Positions 42,281 through 50,584 of a DNA stretch of 64,000 bases are shown one piece after another; within the stretch, counting starts at the first letter, position 1, and every line of letters starts with the position of its first letter. The position numbers were made by a program, and so were the translations under genes. The notes below the pieces were generated by a model. The model saw nothing but the letters and a program-made list of their open reading frames with translations. It did no database searches and was not told the DNA's origin. Origin of the DNA: Oerskovia turbata (GTDB lineage Bacteria > Actinomycetota > Actinomycetes > Actinomycetales > Cellulomonadaceae); contig NZ_JOFV01000016.1 in assembly GCF_000718325.1 (NCBI RefSeq), forward strand, positions 14,348 through 78,347, read 5' to 3'.

Positions 42281-43405
42281 ATGCCTGCCGACGCCTCTGC
42301 GCCCGCTCCGTCCCTGCCGGTCGACCGTGAGAACCTCCGCTCCGACGTCGACGCCAGGCTCAGCACCTTCCTCGAGGACCAACGCGTCCGTCTCGCCGCC
42401 ATCAGCGAGGACGCAGCGCCGCTGTCCGAGGCGACCGCTGCACTCCTCACGGGAGGCAAGCGCCTGCGTGCCGCGTTCTGCTACTGGTCCTGGCGCGCCC
42501 ACGGCGGTCGCGTCGACGACGGTCGGCGGGAAGCGGCCGTGCGCACCGGCGCGGCGCTCGAGCTGTTCCAGGCCGCGGCGCTCTTCCACGACGACGTCAT
42601 GGACAACTCGGACATGCGGCGCGGCCGCCCGGCGGCGCACCGGGCGTTCGCCGGCCGCCACCGCGCATCCGGCTGGTCGGGCAGCGCCGCTCAGTACGGG
42701 TCGTCGAGCGCGATCCTGCTCGGCGACCTGTGCCTCATCGCGAGCCAGGCCGAGATCCGGGCGGGGCTCACGGGCCTTCCTGAGGACGTCGCGCTGCGCA
42801 CCCGCGCGCTGTTCGACGACATGCAGACCGAGGTGACCGTCGGCCAGTACCTCGACGTGCTGGCCCAGGCCGTCCCGTGGGGCACGGACCTCGACGCCGA
42901 CGAGGCCAGGGCACGTGCCGTGATCCGTTCGAAGTCCGCCCGGTACAGCGTCGAGCACCCCCTTGCGCTCGGTGCGGCGCTCGCCGGGGCCCCCACGGAA
43001 GCGCTCGATGCGGTCTCCTCGTACGGGCTGCCGCTCGGTGAGGCGTTCCAGCTCCGGGACGACGTGCTGGGGGTCTACGGCGACCCGTCCGTCACGGGCA
43101 AGCCTGCGGGTGACGACCTGCGCGAGGGCAAGCGCACGGTCCTCGTCTCACGGGCGCTGCGCACCGCGACCCCGTCGCAGAGCGCGTTCCTCCTGGAGTC
43201 CCTCGGGAACCCCGACCTGGACCAGGACACGGTCGAGTCCTTGCGAGGCCTGCTGGTCGAGACGGGGGCTGTGGCCGCGGTCGAGCAGCTCATCTCGCAC
43301 CTCACGGACGAGGCCTTCGCCGCGCTCGACGCGGCCGCCTTGGCGTCACCCGGCACCGAGATGGTCGCGGAGCTCGCGCGCGCCGCGGTCCAGCGCTCGG
43401 CCTGA
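42281..43405 (+). CDS. idsA: polyprenyl (geranylgeranyl-type) diphosphate synthase
   Basis: A 374-residue trans-prenyltransferase that condenses isopentenyl diphosphate with allylic diphosphates. The first aspartate-rich motif is DDVMD at residues 104-108; the second is FQLRDDVLGVYGD, followed by KPAGDDLREGKRT. The bulky Phe/Phe pair before the first motif (AALFHDDV) fits C20-type products, but chain length is not certain. TAGGCT lies six bases before the ATG, a leaderless layout. The neighbourhood idsA, Rv2175c-like, pknL, DAHP synthase copies Mycobacterium Rv2173-Rv2178c. Confidence 0.92.
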   Translation: MPADASAPAPSLPVDRENLRSDVDARLSTFLEDQRVRLAAISEDAAPLSEATAALLTGGKRLRAAFCYWSWRAHGGRVDDGRREAAVRTGAALELFQAAALFHDDVMDNSDMRRGRPAAHRAFAGRHRASGWSGSAAQYGSSSAILLGDLCLIASQAEIRAGLTGLPEDVALRTRALFDDMQTEVTVGQYLDVLAQAVPWGTDLDADEARARAVIRSKSARYSVEHPLALGAALAGAPTEALDAVSSYGLPLGEAFQLRDDVLGVYGDPSVTGKPAGDDLREGKRTVLVSRALRTATPSQSAFLLESLGNPDLDQDTVESLRGLLVETGAVAAVEQLISHLTDEAFAALDAAALASPGTEMVAELARAAVQRSA

Positions 43406-43440
43406 CGGGCGCGGCGACCGTGCGGTGGCCGCGCCCGTCA
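43403..43440. terminator. bidirectional hairpin after idsA
   Basis: TGACGGGCGCGGC (43403-43415, including the idsA stop) pairs exactly with GCCGCGCCCGTCA (43428-43440). It lies between the convergent ends of idsA and the Rv2175c-like gene. Confidence 0.82.
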
Positions 43441-43454
43441 GTGCGCCGACGGCG

Positions 43455-43874
43455 TCAGAGCAGCGCCTGCGCCACGCGCCGCACCTCTGCCTTGCGGCCA
43501 GCGCGCAGGGCAGCCATGGGCGTGGTCCCGAGCGCCTCGTCGGGCGAGAAGAGCCACTCGAGGATCTCCACGTCCGAGAAGCCGAAGTCGGTGAGCAGGG
43601 CGATCGTGCCCTGGAGCGACATGAGGACCACCTGGCGGCCCTCGTCGGGGTTCTCGGGGGCGGGCTTGGCGTTGGCCGGGTTGGCGAGGTGCGCCGGGAC
43701 CACGAACGCCGCGGGGACCTGGAACGAAGAGCGCTCGCCGCGCTTGACGCCGACCACGCGCCTGTCCTGCGCGATCTTGCGGGCCTGGGTCATGTCGGTG
43801 CCGAGCACCTCGGCGAGGTCGGGAAGGGTCAGCCACTCGGTCACGAGCTGCTCGAGGTCAGTCACGTCAGTCAC
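43455..43874 (-). CDS. Rv2175c-family winged-helix DNA-binding protein
   Basis: A 139-residue protein with an N-terminal winged helix-turn-helix (LPDLAEVLGTDMTQARKIAQ and RRVVGVKRGERSSFQVPAAF) and a C-terminal helical part (GTIALLTDFGFSDVEILEWLF). The family is known from Rv2175c, a DNA-binding substrate of the kinase PknL. The partner kinase gene lies directly next door in divergent orientation, as in mycobacteria. The start is one of two nearby GTG codons; 43874 gives the longest supported N terminus. Confidence 0.86.
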   Translation of the reverse strand: MTDVTDLEQLVTEWLTLPDLAEVLGTDMTQARKIAQDRRVVGVKRGERSSFQVPAAFVVPAHLANPANAKPAPENPDEGRQVVLMSLQGTIALLTDFGFSDVEILEWLFSPDEALGTTPMAALRAGRKAEVRRVAQALL

Positions 43875-44000
43875 GGGTCAAGCGTACGTGGCGCGCGGAC
43901 TCACGCCCGCCGGGTCCCGTCACGATCCGTCCGCACGACCCGCACGCGGCCCGGGCACTACCTCACCGTCTCCACGCTCCGGGACGCCTAGACTTCCGAC

Positions 44001-46187
44001 GTGGCAACTGTGACGTCTGATCCGTTCGTTGGCCGCCTGGTCGACGGGCGGTACCACGTCGTGTCCAGGATCGCCCGGGGCGGCATGGCGACCGTGTACC
44101 TCGCGGTGGACCGGCGCCTCGACCGCGAGGTCGCGCTCAAGGTCATGCACCCGCACCTCGCGGAGGGCACCGACGGCGGCGAGTTCGTCGCGCGCTTCCG
44201 GCGCGAGGCGCGCGCCGCGGCGCGGCTGGCCCACCCCGGCGTGGTCGCCGTGTTCGACCAGGGGGTCGACGGCGAGACCAGCTACCTGACCATGGAGTAC
44301 GTGCCGGGCACGAACCTCCGCCACGTCCTGCAGGACGAGGGCTCGCTGAGCGTGGGGCGGACGCTCGACCTGCTCGAGGAGATCCTGGACGCGCTCGCCG
44401 CGGCCCACCACAAGGGCCTGGTCCATCGTGACGTCAAGCCGGAGAACGTCCTCCTCGACGAGTCGGGGCGGGTCAAGGTCGCCGACTTCGGTCTCGCCCG
44501 TGCGGTCAGCGAGGGCGCGTCGACCGCGACGAGCACCATCCTCGGCACCGTGGCGTACCTCGGGCCCGAGCTCATCACGTCCGGACGGTGCGACGCGCGC
44601 ACGGACGTGTACTCCGTGGGGGTGCTTGCGTACGAGATGCTCACGGGGCACCACCCCTTCACGGGCGAGACTCCCCTGCAGGTCGCCTTCCAGCACGTCA
44701 ACTCCGACATCCCGGCGCCGTCCGACGTCGAGCACTGGATCCCCACCGAGGTCGATGTCCTCGTGTGCGCGCTGGCGGCCCGGTCGCCCGAGGACCGGCC
44801 GGTCGACGCGTCGGCGGCCCTCGCACTGGTCCGCCAGACCCGGCAGGCTCTCGACCCCGCCGCACTCGAGGAGCGATCGTCGCGCGCGACGGGTGCCGCC
44901 GCGACGTCAGGTGCCGAGCCCTCGCCCAGCGCGGGCTCGCCCGGCTCACCCGACACAGCCGCCTCGCCCGGCTCACCCGACACTGCCGTGCTCGGCGTCG
45001 CGACCGCCGCCCTCGCGGGAGCGCTCGCCCGGCCGGGTGACACGCCGTCGGGCGCTGCGGCGACGCCCGCCACGGCACGGACGACCGGCCCGGACTCGAC
45101 GCCCACGACCGCCCTTCCGGGCCTGTGGGCGACGCGCGACGAGAGCGCCCCCCGGCCCACCGGTGACGCCGGCACGCAGCACACCCTGGCGCTCGACCGC
45201 ACCACGGTCGCGGCGCACGCAGGCACGCCCGACCTCCCCTCCGAGCACGGCCCGGAGGTCGAGGTGCTCCGCCGTGCGGGCCGTCGTCGTCGCGCCTGGT
45301 GGTGGAGCCTCGCGATCGTCGTGCTGCTCGCCGGTGCGCTCACCGGTGCCTCCTGGTGGTTCCTCAGCGGCCCGGGCGCCTACACGATCGTTCCCGGGGG
45401 TCTCGTCGGCGCCCCGCAGGCCGGGGCGGAGCAGACCCTCGCCGCGGTCGACCTGCGCAGCGACGTGACCGAGGCCTACGACGACACCTTCACCGCAGGG
45501 ACGGTCATCTCGACCGACCCCGGCGCGGGCGAGAAGGTCCGCAAGGACGGCGAGGTGCACCTCCTGGTCTCGCTCGGCGTCAAGATGATCGAGATCCCCG
45601 CCGGGCTGGTGGGCAAGCCTGCCGAGGAGGCCACGGAGGCGCTGAAGGACGCAGGCTTCACCGTCGGGGACCCCGTCGAGGCCTACAGCGACACCGTCCC
45701 GGCCGGGACCGTGGTCAGCGTCTCCGAGCCGGAGGGCACCTCGGTGCCCCACTCGACGGTCCCCGTGCTGACGGTCTCGCAGGGCCCGGCCCCGGTGACG
45801 ATCCCCCAGGTCGTGGGCCTCGGGAAGGACGCCGCGCTCACGGCCCTCTCCGACCTGGGACTGGACTCGAGCTCGACCGACGACTACTCCGAGACGGTCG
45901 CCGCCGGCCTCGTCATCAGCCAGACCCCGGAGAACGGCACCGAGGGGCACCGGGGCGACAAGGTCGCGCTCGTCGTCTCGCTCGGCCCACCGCTCGTCGA
46001 GATCCCGAACACCTACGGCCGCAACGTCACCGATGCCGAGAAGATGCTCAAGGACGCCGGGTTCGTGGTCGAGGTCCGGCACCCGCAGGGGATCAGCCCG
46101 CTCAACATCGTCTACGCGCAGGACCCTGCGGGGGGCGCGGGCAAGACCGCTCCCAAGGGCTCGACGATCGTCATCAACGTCTTCTGA
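44001..46187 (+). CDS. pknL: serine/threonine protein kinase with four PASTA domains
   Basis: A 728-residue transmembrane kinase that probably couples cell-wall state to cytoplasmic phosphorylation. The kinase domain (residues about 12-275) has the Gly loop IARGGMATVYLA, the catalytic loop HRDVKPENVLL with HRD at 142-144, and DFGLA. A 150-residue Ala/Pro/Ser-rich linker with SPGSPDTA repeats leads to a membrane helix at about 432-456. Four PASTA repeats follow outside the cell (about 465-728). TAGACT lies six bases before the GTG, a leaderless layout. It is divergent from its likely substrate gene. Confidence 0.95.
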   Translation: MATVTSDPFVGRLVDGRYHVVSRIARGGMATVYLAVDRRLDREVALKVMHPHLAEGTDGGEFVARFRREARAAARLAHPGVVAVFDQGVDGETSYLTMEYVPGTNLRHVLQDEGSLSVGRTLDLLEEILDALAAAHHKGLVHRDVKPENVLLDESGRVKVADFGLARAVSEGASTATSTILGTVAYLGPELITSGRCDARTDVYSVGVLAYEMLTGHHPFTGETPLQVAFQHVNSDIPAPSDVEHWIPTEVDVLVCALAARSPEDRPVDASAALALVRQTRQALDPAALEERSSRATGAAATSGAEPSPSAGSPGSPDTAASPGSPDTAVLGVATAALAGALARPGDTPSGAAATPATARTTGPDSTPTTALPGLWATRDESAPRPTGDAGTQHTLALDRTTVAAHAGTPDLPSEHGPEVEVLRRAGRRRRAWWWSLAIVVLLAGALTGASWWFLSGPGAYTIVPGGLVGAPQAGAEQTLAAVDLRSDVTEAYDDTFTAGTVISTDPGAGEKVRKDGEVHLLVSLGVKMIEIPAGLVGKPAEEATEALKDAGFTVGDPVEAYSDTVPAGTVVSVSEPEGTSVPHSTVPVLTVSQGPAPVTIPQVVGLGKDAALTALSDLGLDSSSTDDYSETVAAGLVISQTPENGTEGHRGDKVALVVSLGPPLVEIPNTYGRNVTDAEKMLKDAGFVVEVRHPQGISPLNIVYAQDPAGGAGKTAPKGSTIVINVF

Positions 46188-46194
46188 CGTCCCT

Positions 46195-46266
46195 CGCGAG
46201 GTAGAGGGTCGGCGTCGAGGTAGAGGCCCAGGGCCCTCTACCTCGACGGGTTCCCTCTACCTCGCG
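46195..46266. terminator. long convergent hairpin built from CGAGGTAGAGGG words
   Basis: The word CGAGGTAGAGG occurs twice on the plus strand (from 46197 and 46216) and twice inverted (CCCTCTACCTCG at 46234-46245 and 46253-46264). Together they form a nearly perfect stem of about 33 bp with a four-base internal loop and a small CCCAGGG-type apex. It lies between the convergent ends of pknL and aroG and would terminate both. Confidence 0.85.
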
Positions 46267-46318
46267 CACGGTGCCCGACGGCGGCACACCTGCGGGTGCG
46301 CCGCCGTCGGGCTGCGGC

Positions 46319-47671
46319 TCAGCGGGCCTGGAGCATCTCCGCGACCTGGAACGCCATCTCGAGCGACTGCTGGTGGTTCAGGCGGGGGTCCACGAGGGTC
46401 TCGTAGCGCAGGGCCAGGCCAGCGTCGTCGATCTCCTCGCTGCCGCCCAGCACCTCGGTCACGTCGTCACCGGTGAGCTCGACGTGCAGGCCGCCGGGCA
46501 CCGTGCCGAGCGCGCGGTGGACCTCGAAGAAGCCCCGGACCTCGTCCAGGACGTCCTCGAGCCGGCGCGTCTTGTAGCCGCTGTCGGACGTGATGGTGTT
46601 GCCGTGCATGGGGTCCGTGACCCAGGTGACGGGTGCACCGGACTCCCGCACCGCCTCCACGAGCGCGGGCAGCGCGTCACGGATCTTCCCCGCGCCCATG
46701 CGCGTGATGAACGTCAGGCGGCCCGGGATCGCGTCCGGGTTGAGCTTGTCGATGAGGCGCAGCGCGTCGTCGGGAGCCGTGGTCGGGCCGAGCTTGACCC
46801 CGATCGGGTTCGCCACGCGCGACAGGAAGTCGACGTGCGCGCCGTCGAGCTGGCGCGTGCGCTCCCCGATCCACAGGAAGTGGCCCGAGGTGTCGTAGGC
46901 GGCGCCCGAGCGCGAGTCGATACGCGTGAGCGAACGCTCGTAGTCGAGGATGAGCGCCTCGTGGCTCACGAAGAACTCCACGGTGCGCAGCGCGTCGAAG
47001 TCGACCCCGCACGCCTTCATGAAGCGGATCGCGCGGTCGATCTCCGCGGCCGTGCTCTCGTAGCGTGCGTAGGCCGGGTTCCGCATGAAGCCGCGGTTCC
47101 ACTCGTGCACCTGACGCAGGTCGGCGAACCCGCCGCCCGTGAACGCGCGCACCACGTTGAGGGTGGCCGACGAGATCCGGTACGCCTGCATCAGGCGCTC
47201 GGGGTCCGGGACCCGGTCCTCGGGCGTGAACGCGTGCCCGTTGACCATGTCGCCCCGGTACGCGGGCAGCGTGACACCCTCGCGCGTCTCGTCGTTCGAG
47301 CTGCGCGGCTTGGCGTACTGCCCCGCGAGCCGACCCATCTTCACGACGGGCATGCTCGCACCGTGCGTGAGGATCACGGCCATCTGCAGGATGGTGCGCA
47401 CCTTGTTGCGGATGCGCAGGGCGTTCGCGTCCGCGAAGGTCTCGGCGCAGTCGCCGCCCTGCAGGAGGAAGGCCTCGCCCCGGCCCGCGGCGGCGAGCCG
47501 CGAGCGCAGGGTGTCGGCCTCGGTGGGGACCACGAGCGGCGCGGAGGCCGCGAGCCGCGCGGACACGTCCGCGAGGGCCGCGGCGTCGGGCCACGTGGGT
47601 TGCTGCTGCGCGACGAGGGAACGGAACGCGTCCAGTCCCTGGCTGATCTCCGCGCCGGTCGTGGTCGCCAT
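46319..47671 (-). CDS. aroG: class II 3-deoxy-7-phosphoheptulonate synthase
   Basis: A 450-residue class II DAHP synthase, first enzyme of the shikimate pathway, condensing phosphoenolpyruvate with erythrose 4-phosphate. Characteristic stretches: FLLQGGDCAETF near residue 65, GRLAGQYAKPRSS, YRGDMVNGHAF, the metal cysteine region in LQGGDCAE, and WVTDPMHGNTI. Length and order match the mycobacterial enzyme (AroG), which also interacts with chorismate mutase. The ATG at 47671 follows the PFP stop by seven bases on the same strand, so the two are probably co-transcribed. Confidence 0.95.
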   Translation of the reverse strand: MATTTGAEISQGLDAFRSLVAQQQPTWPDAAALADVSARLAASAPLVVPTEADTLRSRLAAAGRGEAFLLQGGDCAETFADANALRIRNKVRTILQMAVILTHGASMPVVKMGRLAGQYAKPRSSNDETREGVTLPAYRGDMVNGHAFTPEDRVPDPERLMQAYRISSATLNVVRAFTGGGFADLRQVHEWNRGFMRNPAYARYESTAAEIDRAIRFMKACGVDFDALRTVEFFVSHEALILDYERSLTRIDSRSGAAYDTSGHFLWIGERTRQLDGAHVDFLSRVANPIGVKLGPTTAPDDALRLIDKLNPDAIPGRLTFITRMGAGKIRDALPALVEAVRESGAPVTWVTDPMHGNTITSDSGYKTRRLEDVLDEVRGFFEVHRALGTVPGGLHVELTGDDVTEVLGGSEEIDDAGLALRYETLVDPRLNHQQSLEMAFQVAEMLQAR

Positions 47672-47678
47672 CAGCGGA

Positions 47679-48917
47679 TCAGTGCTCCGCGGGGGCAGCC
47701 GGCACGAGCGGCTGGCCGATCTCGCCCAGCAGCTCGCCGAACCACTGCTGCGACACGTCGAACGCCTTGCCACCGGCGATGCGCGGGAACTCGATCGCGC
47801 GCAGGCGGTCGCCGTTCTCCTCGTCGTGACCGATCACGCCCGACTCGCCCTTGAACGCGCAGTCGACCGCGAGGTCCGTCATCGACTTGATGAGGCGCAG
47901 GTCCTCGGCGTTCGCGGCAGCCGCGCGGGAGTAGTAGCCCGACTTCTGGACCATGGTCTTCTCGGCGCCCAGCTTCTCCGCGAACTGCTTGGCGAACCAG
48001 GCACCCGGGTTGATGGTGTCGAGCTTGACGTGGCCGAACGGGTCGCGCTCGACCGTCTCGCCCGACTCCTCGAGCTGAGCCACGATCTCGTGCATGCCGG
48101 CACCCTCGGACAGGAAGATGTTGACGTTGCCGACCTCGTCCATGACGGTACGCAGGCGCGCGGCCTCGGCCTCGATGTCGAGCGCGAGCTCGGGGACGAA
48201 GACGGCGTGGATGTCCCACCGCTCCTTGGTCAGGCCGATGCCCGGGACCCACTCCTGCGTGTCGAGCCACTTGCGGTACTCGGCGGCGGACGCGGCGGTC
48301 AGCCAGCCGCAGTGACGGCCCATGACCTCGTGCACGATCAGCATGCGCGGGCCCGAGCGGTGCTCACCGATGATGTTGCGCGCGAACCCGGCGGCCTCCT
48401 CGGCCGCCGTCCACGCACCGAGCGACTGACGGATCGGGACCACGTCGTTGTCGATCGTCTTGGGCAGGCCCACGACCGTGAGCTCGTAGCCGTTCTCGTG
48501 GAGGTAGGCCGCGAGGTCAGCCGCCGTGGTGTTCGTGTCGTCGCCACCGATGGTGTGCAGGACGTCGACGCCGTCGGCCTTGAGCTGCTCCGCGGCGACC
48601 TGCAGCGGGTCCTGCCCCTCCTGGACGAGGCCGCGCTTGACGCAGTCCTTCGCGTTGGTGAGCTTGACGCGCGAGTTGCCGATCGGCGAGCCGCCGAAGC
48701 GGTGCAGCACGCCCGCCTTCTTGCGGGTCTCCGCGTCCACGACGATCTTCGTGCCGGTCAGCAGACCGTGGTAGCCGTGCTGGTAGGCGATGATCTCGAC
48801 CTCGGGGGCGAGCTCGGTGTAGCGCTCGATCAGGCCACCCACGGCGGAGGACAGGCACGGGGCGAACCCTCCGGCCGTCAGGAGTGCGACGCGACGGACC
48901 TGCCGACGATCAGACAT
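47679..48917 (-). CDS. pfp: PPi-dependent phosphofructokinase
   Basis: A 412-residue phosphofructokinase converting fructose 6-phosphate and fructose 1,6-bisphosphate. Two positions decide the phosphoryl donor: GGDDTN at 124-129 (Asp where ATP enzymes have Gly) and PKTIDND at 152-158 (Lys where ATP enzymes have Gly). Both point to pyrophosphate. MGRHCGWLT and the C-terminal GYYSRAAAANAEDL are further signatures. The reaction would be reversible, serving glycolysis and gluconeogenesis. The ATG has AGGAG-like bases just upstream. aroG follows seven bases downstream. Confidence 0.93.
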   Translation of the reverse strand: MSDRRQVRRVALLTAGGFAPCLSSAVGGLIERYTELAPEVEIIAYQHGYHGLLTGTKIVVDAETRKKAGVLHRFGGSPIGNSRVKLTNAKDCVKRGLVQEGQDPLQVAAEQLKADGVDVLHTIGGDDTNTTAADLAAYLHENGYELTVVGLPKTIDNDVVPIRQSLGAWTAAEEAAGFARNIIGEHRSGPRMLIVHEVMGRHCGWLTAASAAEYRKWLDTQEWVPGIGLTKERWDIHAVFVPELALDIEAEAARLRTVMDEVGNVNIFLSEGAGMHEIVAQLEESGETVERDPFGHVKLDTINPGAWFAKQFAEKLGAEKTMVQKSGYYSRAAAANAEDLRLIKSMTDLAVDCAFKGESGVIGHDEENGDRLRAIEFPRIAGGKAFDVSQQWFGELLGEIGQPLVPAAPAEH

Positions 48918-49005
48918 AGCAAAGGAGCCTCTCGTTGAAGGATGCCGCCGTGCCTGCGTCGTTCGACGCCGGGGATCACCCGGGGCAGCGGGACGGCCTG
49001 CTCCC

Positions 49006-49797
49006 TCAGTCTACTGACGGCGAGGGCTCCTCCTGCGGCGGTTCCGGAACCTGGACGTCCGGGACCGGCCTGCCGCCGGGCGCCGCGGGCGAGGCCGGAG
49101 GTGTGGTAGCGGTGGGACCGGTCGCGAGTCGGGCCTTGGCCGTCGCGGCGTAGATGTCGACGTACTCCTGGCCCGACAGGCTCATGATCGCGTACATGAT
49201 CTCGTCCGCGACCGAGCGCAGGATGAAGCGGTCGTTCTCCATGCCCTTGTAGCGGCTGAAGTCGAGCGGCTCGCCGATCACGATCCCGATGCGCATGGGC
49301 TTGGGGATGACCTTGCCGATGGGCTGGGCGATGTTGGTGCCGATCATCGCGACGGGGACCACGGGCGCGCCGGACTCGAGCGCGAGCCGCGCGACGCCCG
49401 TCTTGCCGCGGTACAGGCGCCCGTCGGGGCTACGGGTGCCCTCGGGGTAGATCCCGAACAGCTCGCCGTCACCGAGGACCCTCAGGCCCGTGGTGAGCGC
49501 CGCCTCGCTGGCCTTGCCGCCCGCGCGGTCCACCGGGATGGTCCCCACGCCGCGCATGAAGCCGGCCGTCAGGCGCCCTTTGATCCCTTTGCCCGTGAAG
49601 TAGTCGGACTTGCCGAGGAACTGCACCTTGCGGTTCAGCACGAGAGGAAGGATGAACGAGTCGATGACCGCGAGGTGGTTGCTCGCGAGGATCGCGCCGC
49701 CCTCGTCGGGCACGTTCTCGACGCCGCGCGTCCACGGACGATAGAGCAGCCGGAGCAGGGGGCCGACCATCACCTGCTTCATGAACCAGTAGAACAA
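49006..49797 (-). CDS. plsC: 1-acyl-sn-glycerol-3-phosphate acyltransferase family protein
   Basis: A 263-residue acyltransferase placing an acyl chain on lysophosphatidate or a related acceptor at the membrane. It has the NHLAVIDS motif (NHx4D type), GVGTIPVDRAGGKA, the YPEGTRSPDG substrate motif and a VPVAMIGTN segment, and one N-terminal hydrophobic helix. The tail of about 35 residues is Pro/Ala-rich. The start is set at a TTG (49797) because AGGAGG lies four bases before it; the in-frame ATG at 49782 is 19 bases from that site. It is in the same gene neighbourhood as Rv2182c. Confidence 0.87.
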   Translation of the reverse strand: MFYWFMKQVMVGPLLRLLYRPWTRGVENVPDEGGAILASNHLAVIDSFILPLVLNRKVQFLGKSDYFTGKGIKGRLTAGFMRGVGTIPVDRAGGKASEAALTTGLRVLGDGELFGIYPEGTRSPDGRLYRGKTGVARLALESGAPVVPVAMIGTNIAQPIGKVIPKPMRIGIVIGEPLDFSRYKGMENDRFILRSVADEIMYAIMSLSGQEYVDIYAATAKARLATGPTATTPPASPAAPGGRPVPDVQVPEPPQEEPSPSVD

Positions 49798-49857
49798 CGT
49801 TCCTCCTTGGTGGCCCTCGCGAACACGAGGCGCTCTTCCGACTCTAGAGTGAACCCC

Positions 49858-50418
49858 ATGGCCGCACCGAATGCAGGACCGCAGGGTGAGAACGACGGGA
49901 AGGACGACGCGATCGACCCGACCGACCCTGGATCGACCGACGCCTCGAGCACGCCCCACGACGACCTTCCCGACGTCGAGGCCCGCTGGGCCGACATCGT
50001 CGCGGACCTGTCCGACGTGTCCGCGGCGGCGGAGTCCGCGGCAGGCGCCGACCGCCCGTCACCCGCAGGCCCGCGCGACCTGCACGAGACCTTCCCCGTC
50101 GCACCCTGGGTCCAGGCCCCGGGACCCAGGGACTGGCCGACGACGCCCGAGGTCGAGGACCTGGAGGACGCCGAGAGCCACTTCGTTCCCCCTGACCCCG
50201 AGATCGGTGTGGGACGCGACCCGCTCATGACCATGGCGTGGGGGCTGGTCGCGGGCGTCCCCGTGCTGCTGCTCGTCGGCATGGTCGTGCTCCGCCCCTT
50301 CCCGACGATCGTCGCGCAGGTCGCGGGCGGGCTGTTCCTCGCGGGGCTGGGAGTGCTGCTCTGGCGCATGCCGCACCGCCGCGAGGACGACCACGCGGGA
50401 CCGGGCGCCGTCGTCTGA
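49858..50418 (+). CDS. membrane protein of unknown function
   Basis: A 186-residue protein. Residues about 1-100 are acidic and disordered (NDGKDDAIDPTDPGSTD), with two short conserved-looking segments (DLPDVEARWADIVADL and PRDLHETFPVAPWVQAPGPR). The C terminus has DPLMTMAWGLVAGVPVLLLVGM and a second hydrophobic helix ending GLFLAGLGVLLWRMPHRRED. Two helices with a cytoplasmic tail and an acidic N-domain are all that can be said. TAGAGT lies seven bases before the ATG, a leaderless layout. It is divergent from plsC. I do not recognise a family beyond the actinobacterial conservation implied by its position. Confidence 0.72.
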   Translation: MAAPNAGPQGENDGKDDAIDPTDPGSTDASSTPHDDLPDVEARWADIVADLSDVSAAAESAAGADRPSPAGPRDLHETFPVAPWVQAPGPRDWPTTPEVEDLEDAESHFVPPDPEIGVGRDPLMTMAWGLVAGVPVLLLVGMVVLRPFPTIVAQVAGGLFLAGLGVLLWRMPHRREDDHAGPGAVV

Positions 50419-50544
50419 GCCGGGTGGCGCCGTCGGGCCGTGGCCGGTGCGTCCGTCACGCGCCCTGCCCGGTTCGCCCTGCCCGACGGCGACGCTCGCC
50501 CGGGAGCGCGCGCTCCCCTGCGCGGCACGCGGCGCCGCGCAGCT

Positions 50545-50575
50545 CGGCCCCGGCCTCGTGCTGAGGCCGGGGCCG
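50545..50575. terminator. bidirectional hairpin terminator
   Basis: CGGCCCCGGCCTC (50545-50557) pairs exactly with GAGGCCGGGGCCG (50563-50575) around GTGCT, between the convergent ends of the membrane-protein and glucokinase genes. Confidence 0.85.
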
Positions 50576-50584
50576 TGCGGGCGA

